Assembly: GCF_902859915.1 (NCBI RefSeq)
Contig: NZ_CADIKK010000001.1
Coordinates: 1-64,000 of the forward strand
Reading direction: 5' to 3'
From: Paraburkholderia ultramafica
GTDB taxonomy: Bacteria; Pseudomonadota; Gammaproteobacteria; Burkholderiales; Burkholderiaceae
DNA: 64,000 nt
In this document: positions 39,664 through 49,426 of the stretch, piece after piece
Position numbering within the stretch: the stretch's first letter is position 1
Layout of the letters: every line of letters begins with the position of its first letter
Notes under the pieces: generated by a model
The model's input: only the letters and a program-made list of their open reading frames with translations
The model's database searches: none
Told to the model about the DNA's origin: nothing
Position numbers and translations under genes: made by a program

Positions 39664-39726
39664 ACAGCATGCGCAAAATGGATGTGCAAGCGAAACTCCC
39701 GGGACCTCTCCAACAGGACAAGCGCT

Positions 39727-41472
39727 ATGAGTACTGATATGACGGCAGGCTGGGATTTCGAGGTCGATGTCATCATCCTGGGAGCGGGTGCAGGTGGCAT
39801 GTCGGCGGCCATCGTGTCGAAGAACGAAGGGCTCAAGCCGCTCCTGCTGGAGAAGACGGACCAGGTTGGCGGCACCTCCGCCTGGTCGGTCGGCATGATG
39901 TGGTTCGTCGATAGCGCGCCGATGCAGGAGGCGGGCTTTCAGGATTCCTTCGAGAAAGCACGTCGGTACTTTGCGGCGACCGTCGGCACCACCGTGGGTA
40001 GTCCGCTTCAGGAAAGCTACATCACCCAGGGCAGGGTTGCGCTGGACTATCTGGTCCGCCATTCCGAGCTCGAGGTGATGGCGGTCCATTACCCGGATTA
40101 CTATCCGGAGTCCGATGGCGGCATGTTCGGACGGGCTCACGCCCCGCTCGAGTTCGACGGGCGCGTGCTCGGTCCACACTTCAAGGACCTGCGCGCACCG
40201 TTGCCGGCATTCGCCCCATTTGGCGGCATGATGCTCGACCTTCTGGATTTGAACCACTTCCTGTCCTTCACGCGCTCGTTCAAATCGTTCTCGCATGTCG
40301 TGAAGCGCTTCCTGCGCTACGGCAAAGACCGCCTGAGCTATCATCGCGGCACCCGCCTCGTGGGCGGCAATGCGCTCATTGCGCGCCTGTACAAGACGAT
40401 CCTCGATGAGCAGATTCCGGTTTGGCCAGGCGCGCATGCAACGCGGCTCATCACCGAGAATGGCGCCGTGATCGGTGCCGAAGTGACGCGCAATGGCTGC
40501 ACGTCTCGCGTCCGCGCGCACCGCGGCGTCGTTATTGCGACCGGCGGCTATAGCGGTAACCTCGAAATGCGCCGCGAGCATTCCCGTCAGCCGACGGTCG
40601 AACTCGGCCTCGGTTTGCCAAGCAATGTCGGCGAAGGCATTCGACTCGGAGTTTCAGTCGGTGGCCGGCTCGATCACAATGCGCGCGACACAAGTTACTA
40701 CGTGCCGATTTCGCAATACCGGAACGAAAAAGGCAGTACGCTGTGGGGCCACTTCATGCTTGATCGGCCCAAGCCCGGTTTCATTGCGGTGAACAAGGAA
40801 GGCAATCGCTTCACCAATGAAGCCGCGTCGTACCACGCCTTCACCCAAGGAATGTTCGACGCCGGCGCGATCCCCGCGTTTCTGGTCGCCGACGCAGCAG
40901 CCGTGAAGAAGTATGGCATTGGCATCATCCTGCCGGGCATGTCGCTGCGTCGCTATGAGGAGTCAGGTTATCTCTATAGCGGCAAGACACTCGAGGAGCT
41001 CGCCGCCAAGGCAGGCATCCATGCCGCCGGGCTCGCGCGCAGCGTCGTACGCAACAACCGCTTCGCGGAGACCGGGGTCGATGAGGACTTCGGCAAGGGT
41101 GCGTCGGCCTACAACATCTACAAGGGCGACACCACTCACACCCCGAACCCGTGTATCGGCCCGATCACGAAGGGACCCTTCTACGCAGTCAAGCTGATGC
41201 CGGGCGACTTCGGCACGAGCCGCGGTCTTGTGACGGGACCCAACGGTGAACTTCTGGACAACAACGACCATCCGATTCCCGGCATCTTTGCATGCGGCAA
41301 CGACATGAACTCGCCTGTTGGCGGCCACTACATTGGTGCCGGCATTACGCTGGGACCGGCGATCACGTTTGGTTATCTGGCGGCGATGGCGCTGGCAAAG
41401 CGTAGTCAGTCAGAAGACGGCCCTGCTTCCATGGCCGCTTCTTCGACGGCTCACAAGATCGCACAAACCTGA
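39727..41472 (+). CDS. FAD-dependent dehydrogenase (succinate-dehydrogenase/KstD-like)
   Basis: This 581-residue FAD_binding_2 flavoprotein has DVIILGAGAGGMSAAI (near 13-28), EKTDQVGGTSAWS, and the C-terminal FAD signature with NSPVGGHYIGAGITLG. Family members are 3-ketosteroid-delta1-dehydrogenases, fumarate reductases and other alpha,beta-desaturases. No signal peptide is seen. The start follows AGGAC. Under promoter C, it may oxidise or reduce an alicyclic intermediate of the pathway. Confidence 0.85.
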   Translation: MSTDMTAGWDFEVDVIILGAGAGGMSAAIVSKNEGLKPLLLEKTDQVGGTSAWSVGMMWFVDSAPMQEAGFQDSFEKARRYFAATVGTTVGSPLQESYITQGRVALDYLVRHSELEVMAVHYPDYYPESDGGMFGRAHAPLEFDGRVLGPHFKDLRAPLPAFAPFGGMMLDLLDLNHFLSFTRSFKSFSHVVKRFLRYGKDRLSYHRGTRLVGGNALIARLYKTILDEQIPVWPGAHATRLITENGAVIGAEVTRNGCTSRVRAHRGVVIATGGYSGNLEMRREHSRQPTVELGLGLPSNVGEGIRLGVSVGGRLDHNARDTSYYVPISQYRNEKGSTLWGHFMLDRPKPGFIAVNKEGNRFTNEAASYHAFTQGMFDAGAIPAFLVADAAAVKKYGIGIILPGMSLRRYEESGYLYSGKTLEELAAKAGIHAAGLARSVVRNNRFAETGVDEDFGKGASAYNIYKGDTTHTPNPCIGPITKGPFYAVKLMPGDFGTSRGLVTGPNGELLDNNDHPIPGIFACGNDMNSPVGGHYIGAGITLGPAITFGYLAAMALAKRSQSEDGPASMAASSTAHKIAQT

Positions 41473-41505
41473 CAGCACCGCTGGCGTTCGCGATCAGTAA
41501 GTCAG

Positions 41506-42045
41506 TCAGTCGACGATCGTGTCGCCTTGAGCCATCTGAATCAGGTTTGCTTCGATCTGATGCATGACCTTCCAGAAGACGCGCATGTCCCTCTGCGAGA
41601 TTCCCTCGAGTGACCCGGAAATCATGTCGGTCAGATCAGGCAACATTTTGTCGACGAGGCGCTTGCCTTCGTCCTGTAGTTTGACGAAATACTTTCGCCT
41701 GTCGTTTGGATCGCGCTCCCTCTTCACCAGACCGCGCTTTTCCAGGTAGTCGAGCGCGGGTACCGCGGTCGTCGACGCGATGCCCACGCGCTTGCTGAGC
41801 TCGAGTTGATTGACCTCGCCGCGTTCGGCCAGTACGCGAAGGTAGTACCAGTACGCTATCGGAAGAGTTTCCGTGTCGAGAAGCTTCTGCGCTTGAGCAT
41901 CGTAAAGCCGGTGTACCGTTCGCGCGATCCACGGAATGGTTCTGCCGCGATCATCAAATACATCTGATGGTCTCTGCGCGGTTGCCTCGACTAACTTCGG
42001 AGCGGTGGTGGCTGCCTTGACTGCAGACGTATTGGATTTGGGCAT
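41506..42045 (-). CDS. MarR-family regulator (copy 2)
   Basis: This 179-residue paralogue of the MarR proteins at 38944 and 50669 shares FDDRGRTIPWIARTVHRLYD, NQLELSKRVGIASTTAVPAL and the wing ERDPNDRRKYFVKL. Unlike the other two it has no intact divergent promoter; its upstream region ends at a truncated SDR gene, and only a half-site (ATCATACAAC, 42117-42126) remains. Confidence 0.87.
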   Translation of the reverse strand: MPKSNTSAVKAATTAPKLVEATAQRPSDVFDDRGRTIPWIARTVHRLYDAQAQKLLDTETLPIAYWYYLRVLAERGEVNQLELSKRVGIASTTAVPALDYLEKRGLVKRERDPNDRRKYFVKLQDEGKRLVDKMLPDLTDMISGSLEGISQRDMRVFWKVMHQIEANLIQMAQGDTIVD

Positions 42046-42117
42046 TCACTCATTCCTCAGCATGGGATGGAGGCGTCGGTTGGTACTAGCTGTTCAAACT
42101 GATTCACCAAAGAGAAA

Positions 42118-42372
42118 TCATACAACAGGTTTGGGCATGGCCTCTGCCACGAGTTCTTCGACCTGTTCTTCATCCGCTACGTTCGTTGCTGCAAAGATTG
42201 CATCACCGCCTGCGCGTTGAATCGCCGAGACCGTCTCCTCTCCCGCGGCATCATCAATATCGGCGACAACAACGCGTGCCCCCGCCACGGAGCATGCCAG
42301 CGCCGCCGCACGCCCGATACCCGAGCCGCCGCCGGTGACGATGATGGTCTTCCCCTCAAGATCGCGATTCAT
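42118..42372 (-). pseudogene. SDR-family oxidoreductase, N-terminal fragment
   Basis: About 80 residues of an SDR with a normal start (GAGGGCAAAGAA before ATG 42372) and the motif VTGGGSGIGRAAAL are present. The reading frame ends at residue 84, before the NNAG and catalytic Tyr-Lys motifs, where it meets DNA belonging to the marR2 upstream region. It appears truncated by a deletion. It would be the distal gene after the NTF2 gene. Confidence 0.7.
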
Positions 42373-42389
42373 TTCTTTGCCCTCGTAGA

Positions 42390-42773
42390 TCAACGCTCGA
42401 ACAGCGGAGAAATATCGAGGTAGATACGGCACTCATCAATCAATCTGTCCTGCAACTTCCAGATCGTCACGGCCGGTATCGTTAGTGTCGAGCCGTCCTT
42501 GCGTGTGTAAGTCACGGATATTTGCGAAACAATGACATCCTCGAACGTCCATACGTTAAGGAGGCGATGCTTGATGCCCGCAAGTTGCTTCAGGAAATTC
42601 TGTGAAGCCGCAGCAGCATTTGCTCGACCAATGACAGGATCGCTATTCGCAAAGACGAAAGTGCAGTTCTCGGTCAAACAGTTCGCGAATCCCTGCTGGT
42701 CCATCGAATCGATCGCTTCATAGACCTTTGAAACAAACTCGGTCGCTGCTGTGGGTGTTTGCGTAACCGACAT
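42390..42773 (-). CDS. NTF2/SnoaL-like protein
   Basis: This 127-residue NTF2-fold protein has FVSKVYEAIDSMDQQGFANC near the N terminus and a C-terminal sheet LTIPAVTIWKLQDRLIDECR. Such proteins are isomerases, dehydratases or simple ligand binders. ATG 42773 has AAGGAGACG upstream. It lies between the porin gene and the SDR fragment on the same strand. Confidence 0.8.
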   Translation of the reverse strand: MSVTQTPTAATEFVSKVYEAIDSMDQQGFANCLTENCTFVFANSDPVIGRANAAAASQNFLKQLAGIKHRLLNVWTFEDVIVSQISVTYTRKDGSTLTIPAVTIWKLQDRLIDECRIYLDISPLFER

Positions 42774-42856
42774 CGTGAATCGTCTCCTTGTTGATGATTG
42801 GGTTCGGGACGCTGAAGGCATCGACACAGGCTCGCGATGCCTTCAGTCAATTTCGC

Positions 42857-43924
42857 TCAGAAGAAGTGCATGATGCCGAAGTAGCCACCTTGCTGGTTGT
42901 GGCCCGGCAGTGGCAGAGAGTCGGTCGCTTCAACAGGGAACGCGGACTGCTTGCCGTTAAACATTGCTCCGACGGTCAGATAGAGGAATGTCCGTTTCGA
43001 CAGGTTGTAGGTGGTGCCGATGGCACCGAGATTGCCCGTTCCACCGCCATGATTCACATTGCCGTGATACCAGCCGGCCTGGAGCGAAAGCGCAGGGGTA
43101 GCCTGATACGAGGCGCCGACCCACTCCTGCTGGGAGCGTGTGGCGGCGAATGGGTTAAACGTAGTGGCGACCGTGTCCTGTCCGGATGAGACCAGTTGCT
43201 GATAGCCCGTGTAGAACTTGACCTGGCCCAACGTGTAGGTGACACCGGCCATGTATACCCGGGATGCGGCGTACAGGTCTGAAAACTTCCCGTTGGCGTC
43301 GCGGAGTTCTTCGTATACGCCGTACGCAGCGAAGCTGGCGGCCGTGTATTGCGCGCTCGCACTGAACTCGCGCCCGCCGCGGAAGTTGCCGGCCTGGTTG
43401 CCAAAACCATTCTGCAGGCGGAATGAGAAGCCGCCCCAGTTAGGTGAATTGTAGGTGACCACGTTTGATCGCGGCCCCCACGCTCTTCCGAACGCGAAGT
43501 TGGCAATACCGGTCCCAACCTGCTCTCCCAGCGGGTCAATGTACCAGCCGGTTTCGTCGGCCAGGCTCATGGCCGCGCCGAACCAGATGCTCCCGTATTT
43601 CTCGTGGGCCAGGCCCACGTACGCGTAGCGGGGAAAGAGCTCGTTAGCAAAAATCTGGCCGGTTCCGGACGAAAACAGGCTTTCGAGTTTAAAGACCGCA
43701 TGCACGCCACCGCCGAGGTCTTCGTCGCCTTTCAGGCCAAACCAGCTGTACCCGTACTGATTGCTGCCGAATCGGAAATTGTTCTTTGACTGGCCGTTCG
43801 TCGCCACATTTGTCACGAAATCGAGGCCAGCCGCAACGCGCCCATACAGGGTCACTGAGCTCTGTGCGTTTGCATTGCAGATCCCGATGACTGTCAAAGC
43901 TGTAAATAATGCCAGTCTTTTCAT
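42857..43924 (-). CDS. Gram-negative outer-membrane porin
   Basis: This 355-residue OmpC/Bcs-type porin has a signal peptide (MKRLALFTALTVIGICNANA, cleaved before QSSVTLYG). It begins with the first beta-strand SSVTLYGRVAAGLD and ends with the terminal Phe needed for barrel assembly (FGIMHFF). It probably allows the pathway substrate through the outer membrane. It lies downstream of, and is codirectional with, the ABC transporter genes, 264 nt on. Confidence 0.9.
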   Translation of the reverse strand: MKRLALFTALTVIGICNANAQSSVTLYGRVAAGLDFVTNVATNGQSKNNFRFGSNQYGYSWFGLKGDEDLGGGVHAVFKLESLFSSGTGQIFANELFPRYAYVGLAHEKYGSIWFGAAMSLADETGWYIDPLGEQVGTGIANFAFGRAWGPRSNVVTYNSPNWGGFSFRLQNGFGNQAGNFRGGREFSASAQYTAASFAAYGVYEELRDANGKFSDLYAASRVYMAGVTYTLGQVKFYTGYQQLVSSGQDTVATTFNPFAATRSQQEWVGASYQATPALSLQAGWYHGNVNHGGGTGNLGAIGTTYNLSKRTFLYLTVGAMFNGKQSAFPVEATDSLPLPGHNQQGGYFGIMHFF

Positions 43925-44188
43925 TTTGTAATCCTGAACGAAAAATGATCTCCATGGATAAAGCGGAGGCCTCTTTCCGGACCACACTGCCCATAATCCG
44001 CTGCCTTGCCGCCGATTAGCACAGATAGACCGTAGGGCCTTTCAATCGCCTGACTCGACCTCCGGCGCAAGCCACAAGCGGCCAGAATCGAACAAAGCAA
44101 ATCATCGCACTGCTAATTACAAACCGAAAATTTTCAGATCTGGTCAATAAGCGTGCGCCAGTGGCTTGGCGGACGCGGTGCAAAACGA

Positions 44189-45220
44189 CTACCCCCTTGA
44201 CTTGCGAATTGTCCGCAGAACTTCCGGAAGATGACGTACCGTTGTCGCCAGAAGAATCGCGCAAGCCTGAACGAGGAGCTGAACAGCGGGGCCAGCGCCA
44301 AGCGCCAGCACGAGCTGACCGAGTTGCGCCATGAACAATGCGGCCACCGCACTCGCAACGACACTGCCTCTGCCGCCCGTGAACGGCGTGCCCCCGACCA
44401 CCACGGCCGCGATCGCCGGCAGGAGATAGTCGTTGCCGGAAGTTTGCGACGCGCTTCCGATAAATCCGGCGAGCAGCATGCCCGCCGCGCAAAAGCAAAC
44501 GGCGGACGCGAGGTACGCCCCAATCCTGTACTTCAGCACGGCGACGCCTGCGGCCTCGGCCGCGCGCGGATTCACCCCGACGGCGACGAACCTGCGCCCT
44601 ACCGTGGTCTTGCGGGTAATAACCCACGCGGTCGTCACGAACGCGAGGGCGAACCAGACGTTGGCCGGAAGCCCGAGGAACTGGGCGTGCGAAATGGTTT
44701 GCATGACGGTCGGAACGTCCACCGGAACGTTACCGGTCAACGAGCGTGCGCAGCCGATCAGCAGCGCGTTGACGGCAAGCGTCGCCACCAGCGGCGTGAT
44801 CGCGACCCTCGAGATGAGCGCACCGTTGATGATTCCGACGACCACGCCAATGCAGACCGTAGAAATGACGGCGAGGACTATGGAATTGAACGCGAATCCC
44901 GTTCTGGCCATGACAATGCCAGCGAGCGAAACCATGCCGATTGCCGACATGTCCAGCCCGCGCTGCTGGATAACCAGCGTTTGGCCTGTCGCAACGATGG
45001 CGAGAATGCCGGCGAACGGAAGCATGGCCAGGATCGAGCCTCGCGTCATCGTGCCCGGCGCGACGATGGAACTGCAGACGAAGAGCGCGATCAGCCCAAC
45101 CCAGATCCATGAGAATTCATCAATCACGGGTAGCCGTGCGGGCTTTGATTTTGATTTCGACGTAGAGGGCTCAAGGAATTCCGACATAACTTCCGCCTGA
45201 TTGTGCGTTGCGTTTCTCAT
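44189..45220 (-). CDS. sugar-type (CUT2) ABC transporter permease
   Basis: This 343-residue RbsC-like inner-membrane permease has about eight to ten hydrophobic spans and the family motif GNDYLLPAIAAVVVGGTPFTGGRGSVV. ATG 45220 overlaps the stop of the fused ATPase-permease gene by 4 nt. It would pair with the permease domain of that fusion to form the channel. Confidence 0.88.
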   Translation of the reverse strand: MRNATHNQAEVMSEFLEPSTSKSKSKPARLPVIDEFSWIWVGLIALFVCSSIVAPGTMTRGSILAMLPFAGILAIVATGQTLVIQQRGLDMSAIGMVSLAGIVMARTGFAFNSIVLAVISTVCIGVVVGIINGALISRVAITPLVATLAVNALLIGCARSLTGNVPVDVPTVMQTISHAQFLGLPANVWFALAFVTTAWVITRKTTVGRRFVAVGVNPRAAEAAGVAVLKYRIGAYLASAVCFCAAGMLLAGFIGSASQTSGNDYLLPAIAAVVVGGTPFTGGRGSVVASAVAALFMAQLGQLVLALGAGPAVQLLVQACAILLATTVRHLPEVLRTIRKSRG

Positions 45221-47694
45221 TTCGCCACCACCATTTCTCTGCTCTTGGAATAGAGCGCGACTGACGTGAGGATCATCCCGCCCAGAAGATAGGACTGCCA
45301 CGAGTCACCGATATCGAGGAACGAGGTGACGACGTTCACCTGAATGATGAGGAGCGCCCCCAGCAGTGAACCGACAAAGGAGCCGCGTCCGCCAAACAGG
45401 CTCGTGCCGCCGATCACTACCGCTGCGACACTTCCGAGCGTGTAGTTGATACCGGCGCTGGGGTCGCCAGTGCCGACCTGCGCCATCATGGGCACGGCAG
45501 CGACGCCCGCAAGAAACGAACACCCCATGTACGCGGCGAGCGACGTCAGTTGCGGGCGGGCACCGGACATGCGGGCCGCTTCGACGCGGGAGCCCACGCC
45601 GCGCAGCGTGAGACCGGCCCTCGACTTGAACAACGCGATTTCGAGCACCACGGCAAGCACGATTGCCACGATCGCGATAATGGGCATGACGCCGACCTGC
45701 GCACTGATCGACTCCGCAATGGAATCCGCGATCAGGCCACCCGGAACCGGGCGCAGCAGCAGGGAGACGGCCTGCAGCGCCATGTACGTCGCGAGTGTCG
45801 CCACCATCGGATGCAACCGGAACGGGCCGACCAGCATCCAGTTCACGAGTCCGACGGCGAGGGCGACGAGCAATACGATCCCCCATCCCGAGAGCTGATG
45901 GGCCAACGAGGCGCCATCATTCAGGAAGAACGACTGTATGACGACGATGAGCCCCATGAGCGGCCCAACCGAAAGATCGATCCCGCCGACCAGCATGAGC
46001 ATCTGCTGCCCGTACGCGACGATGGCCAGTGTCGCCACGAGCGCCAGCATTCCGCTCAGGTTTCGCGCAGAAAGGTAGGCCGGATTGACGTGCGCCGCAT
46101 ACAAGCCGAGTGCACAGACCGCGACGGCAAGCATCACGAGCGGCGCCCAATCCCCGGCAGCCCACTTCCAGAGCCCGGAAGTCCGCGAAGCGCCCTTCTC
46201 CCGCTCAGTCGTTGCGGTCAGGACGGCAGACGTGATGTTGTTCTCGCTGACGGCGTTCTCGCCCAATTCCTTGACGACGTGTCCGCGCGAGAAGATGAGC
46301 ACGCGATCACAGAGTCCCGCCACCTCGTGCGCGTCCGACGAAACGACGATCACGGCGGCGCCGGCGGCTGCAGCCTCGCGAAGCACCCTGTAGATTTCCA
46401 TCCGCGCGCCAATGTCCACGCCTTGGGTCGGCTCGTCGACCAGCAGCACCTTGGGATGACTGGCGAGCACGCTCGCCAGCACGAGCTTCTGCTGATTACC
46501 GCCCGACAGCGTACGAATAGGCGTGTCGATGGACGGCGTCTTGACAGCGAATCGCGTCACGGCGTCTCTCGCGCGCTTTGCTTCGCTGCGCTGGCTCACC
46601 CACCCCTTGATGGAATCGAATGGCAGACTGCGGAGAGAAAAATTCTCGCGCACCGACAATTCGCCGAAAATGCCCTCGCGGTGACGGTCGCCCGGCAGAT
46701 AACGGATGCTCGAATCGGCGGCAGACCGCGAGTTGTGAAGCTTCGCGGGAACGCCGGCAACCGTGACGCTGCCGCGGCTTCGCGTTTGTCCCGCGAGAGC
46801 CCGCATGAACTCTCGCTGGCCATTGCCGTCGATTCCCGCAAGACCAACAATCTCGCCTTTCCTGATCCGCACAGATATGTCGGTAAAGCCGGCACCACGC
46901 AGCTTTGCCACTTCGAGAACGACGCTTGCGCCGCTGTTGTTGCCCTTGGCCGGGAAGTCGCGGTCGAGCGCGCCGCCCACGATCAGTTCGACGATTTCCT
47001 GTTCGCTGAGGCCCGCGGCCTCATAGGTGCCCTGGCCCTGACCATCGCGAAGAACCGTCAGGCGATGTGCAATTCTCTGCACCTCGCGAATCCGGTGCGA
47101 GATATAAACGACCGAACAACCCGAAGCGGTTATCTTGCGGATGCGCGCGAACAAACGGTCGACGTCTTCCGTCAACAGATGCTCGGTCGGTTCGTCGAGA
47201 ACCAGAACCTTGGGCTTTGCAGCAAGCGCTTTGACGATTTCGACGATGAACCTCTGCTCGGGGCCCAGGCTCCCCACGCGCTCGTTCGCATCGATTGCGA
47301 CATCGTCGCTCCATTGCGTGAGGAGCCCTCGTGCCCATTGCGCAACCTCTATCAAGGACGGACGCTGCTCGGCAGGCACGCCGAGATAGAGGTTTTCCGC
47401 TACGGTCAGGTCGGGCATAAGCGCCGGTTCCTGCCGTACGATGGCCAGCCCCAACCGGCGTGCCTGCTCCGTGTCGCCTCGCGTTTGGGTGCCGTCGATC
47501 ACGACGCGCCCCTGCTCCGGAACGAGGGCGCCGGACGCAACGGCCATCAGCGTGGACTTGCCTGCCCCGTTCTCGCCAACGAGACCGTGTACCTCGCCCT
47601 CGACCACCGAGAACGTCACGTTGTCGAGCGCCCGGACTCCGGGGAAGATCTTGGTGACACCATCGACCTGCAGCAGCGTTTTCTGGTCATTCAT
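45217..47694 (-). CDS. ABC transporter, two ATPase domains fused to a permease
   Basis: This 825-residue protein contains a full RbsA-like double ATPase and an RbsC-like permease in one chain. The first ATPase has Walker A GENGAGKST and a modified signature GPEQRFIVEIVKAL; its Walker B reads LVLDEPTEHLL. The second has the degenerate GIDGNGQ loop, LSGGNQQKLVLA and VDEPTQGVD. From about residue 520 come membrane spans and the motif GINYTLGSVAAVVIGGTSLF. Usually these are separate proteins. Promoter D is upstream, and the binding protein is probably the one at 34226. Confidence 0.9.
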   Translation of the reverse strand: MNDQKTLLQVDGVTKIFPGVRALDNVTFSVVEGEVHGLVGENGAGKSTLMAVASGALVPEQGRVVIDGTQTRGDTEQARRLGLAIVRQEPALMPDLTVAENLYLGVPAEQRPSLIEVAQWARGLLTQWSDDVAIDANERVGSLGPEQRFIVEIVKALAAKPKVLVLDEPTEHLLTEDVDRLFARIRKITASGCSVVYISHRIREVQRIAHRLTVLRDGQGQGTYEAAGLSEQEIVELIVGGALDRDFPAKGNNSGASVVLEVAKLRGAGFTDISVRIRKGEIVGLAGIDGNGQREFMRALAGQTRSRGSVTVAGVPAKLHNSRSAADSSIRYLPGDRHREGIFGELSVRENFSLRSLPFDSIKGWVSQRSEAKRARDAVTRFAVKTPSIDTPIRTLSGGNQQKLVLASVLASHPKVLLVDEPTQGVDIGARMEIYRVLREAAAAGAAVIVVSSDAHEVAGLCDRVLIFSRGHVVKELGENAVSENNITSAVLTATTEREKGASRTSGLWKWAAGDWAPLVMLAVAVCALGLYAAHVNPAYLSARNLSGMLALVATLAIVAYGQQMLMLVGGIDLSVGPLMGLIVVIQSFFLNDGASLAHQLSGWGIVLLVALAVGLVNWMLVGPFRLHPMVATLATYMALQAVSLLLRPVPGGLIADSIAESISAQVGVMPIIAIVAIVLAVVLEIALFKSRAGLTLRGVGSRVEAARMSGARPQLTSLAAYMGCSFLAGVAAVPMMAQVGTGDPSAGINYTLGSVAAVVIGGTSLFGGRGSFVGSLLGALLIIQVNVVTSFLDIGDSWQSYLLGGMILTSVALYSKSREMVVAK

Positions 47695-48028
47695 GATTCG
47701 TCTCGAACAAGTATTGCGCAAATACTTCCATGAGCTTGTTGGCAGGAAGCGCGGAGGATAGTCAGCATCATGCGGAGCGGTTTAAATGTTTCACAACGCG
47801 CCTATCGTTTGCATTTATCTGTTGTACGAAATATTTACAAATGAATTTGCACCTGATTTCTTGTTCTTTTATCTATCTGCGCCCTGAGTTATTACGAAAA
47901 ATCTTGGTTCCGGAAGTGGATGCCGATTGATAGCCTCGACGGCGGAATGCAATAGCTCGAAAATAAACGGAGGAATGCGGGCAGCGTATTCTCGCGCACA
48001 TCAATTCGAATACGATGATTCCATGAGC
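47695..48028. other. intergenic/leader of the ABC transporter operon
   Basis: This is an AT-richer spacer between promoter D and the ABC gene. It gives a 5' leader of about 320 nt on the minus strand, long enough to hold regulatory structure, but I saw no recognisable riboswitch or coding region. Confidence 0.4.
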
Positions 48029-48095
48029 GATTGATTTATATCGAATGATGTGTTTTAGAGCGACCAAAGTCAAGAACCCTAGGGAATCTCCCTAG
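48029..48095 (-). promoter_or_regulatory. shared-regulon promoter D (ABC transporter)
   Basis: On the minus strand: a palindrome CTAGGG/CCCTAG (48079-48095), then TTGACT (48068-48073), 17 bp, CATCAT (48045-48050), and TCGATATAAATCAATCG. The upstream palindrome has its TTCCC half immediately before TTGACT with the same 5-nt gap as in promoters A, B, C and E. Confidence 0.8.
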
Positions 48096-48292
48096 CCATG
48101 CCGCATGGACCGCGGATGTCTTTAGTGAGTGTGGTGCAATGCAAAGACAGACGACCCGCCAGCAGTGTCACTTGCGGGTTCGTCGAGCAGGTCGGTGTGG
48201 TTGAGGATCAACGTTGAGATGTGTTGTTGCCGCTGGCAACACGATAGTCTGCGTGCGGCGTGCCAGTGGCCCCGATCGCAGACCTCAACAGA

Positions 48293-49393
48293 TCAGTCGA
48301 TTCGCACCCGCTTGCGGGTCTGATCTGATCGCTCGATGGCATCAATCACCTTGTGAAGGGCCACAGCGTCATCGAAATCAGGAGCAGTGCTGGTTCCGTG
48401 AACCAGGTCGTCGGCCATCTGTCGATAGATGGCCGCCACATTGCGCGCAATGACCACATCCGCGAAATCGGATTTCGCCGCCTCGACCTCGCGATACCCC
48501 TGCTCGCCCTTGCGGCCCGCCTCCACGCGCAATGGCGCGATATTGATCACGGGATAGTGGTCATGCGCAGCGGTAATGCGCAGATCGCCCAGCGTTCCGT
48601 TGATCTCCCACAACAGCTGCGTGCCACGCGGCAGGCCGCCGCGAAGCTCCAGCGACAACGCTGCGCCCGATTTCAGAACGGCATTGACCATCACATGATC
48701 GTGTGTTCGCATTGGGATCGTGTCGCCCGTCTCGACAATGCGCACAGTCTTGCGGCGCTGCGACATCAAACCTTCCACCTCGTCTACTGGGCCGAGCACA
48801 CTTTGGATGGCCGCAAGTGCATGGCCGCCGATGATCCTCAGCAAGGTTGCGCCGTTGGCCGCATCCATCGCGTACGAGTCACCGCGCGTGACTTCGTCGC
48901 CCCAGGTAGGGCCGCAGCCGAGGTAGGTCGACGACAACACCTCGCCCACGTATCCGTCAGCCACGAGCTTGCGCACGAGTTCGACTTCGGGCGACGCGGT
49001 GGCCTGGGTGCCCACCACTGCCCGTGCGTGGCTCGCCCTGGCGAGGTCTGCAAGCTCGATCGCTTCTGCAAGGCCATTGCCGAGCGGCCACTCACAGTAG
49101 ACATGCTTGCCCGCCGCCAAAGCCGCGGCGACAACTTCACGATGGTGCGGAACTTTGACCGTGACGGCCACGACGTCGATATTCGGGGAGGCGATGAGCT
49201 CCGCCACGTTCTCGAACGCGCGTGGAATGCCAAAGGCAGCAGCGGCCGCCTTTGCGCTCGCGAGACTCGTGTTTGCCACGCCGGCGGTCTCGAATACGTC
49301 GGATAACGCACGCAACGCAGGAATATGCGCTGCGGTGCCCCAACCGCGCTGCGCGCTCACTCCCACGATTCCTACTCGAAAACGTTTTTTCAT
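48293..49393 (-). CDS. Gal80-like Gfo/Idh/MocA-family protein (second copy)
   Basis: This 366-residue paralogue of the protein at 37486 shares, for example, HIPALRALSDVFE, GVANTSLASA and LRGGxPRGTxLLWEING. It has the same replacement of EKP by EWP (YCEWPLGNG), so both copies lack the usual catalytic Lys. It lies 33 nt after the homogentisate-dioxygenase-like gene, and both are transcribed from promoter E. Whether it is an enzyme or a sensor is open. Confidence 0.83.
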   Translation of the reverse strand: MKKRFRVGIVGVSAQRGWGTAAHIPALRALSDVFETAGVANTSLASAKAAAAAFGIPRAFENVAELIASPNIDVVAVTVKVPHHREVVAAALAAGKHVYCEWPLGNGLAEAIELADLARASHARAVVGTQATASPEVELVRKLVADGYVGEVLSSTYLGCGPTWGDEVTRGDSYAMDAANGATLLRIIGGHALAAIQSVLGPVDEVEGLMSQRRKTVRIVETGDTIPMRTHDHVMVNAVLKSGAALSLELRGGLPRGTQLLWEINGTLGDLRITAAHDHYPVINIAPLRVEAGRKGEQGYREVEAAKSDFADVVIARNVAAIYRQMADDLVHGTSTAPDFDDAVALHKVIDAIERSDQTRKRVRID

Positions 49394-49426
49394 TGCATCC
49401 TCGAAATACGAGTCGCGTCACGCCGG

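Noticed and set aside
45550..47733. Very long plus-strand open frame opposite the ABC ATPase-permease gene
   Set aside because: The translation is Arg/His-rich without any domain, and it lies entirely antisense to a gene with clear Walker and signature motifs. It is a high-GC shadow frame.
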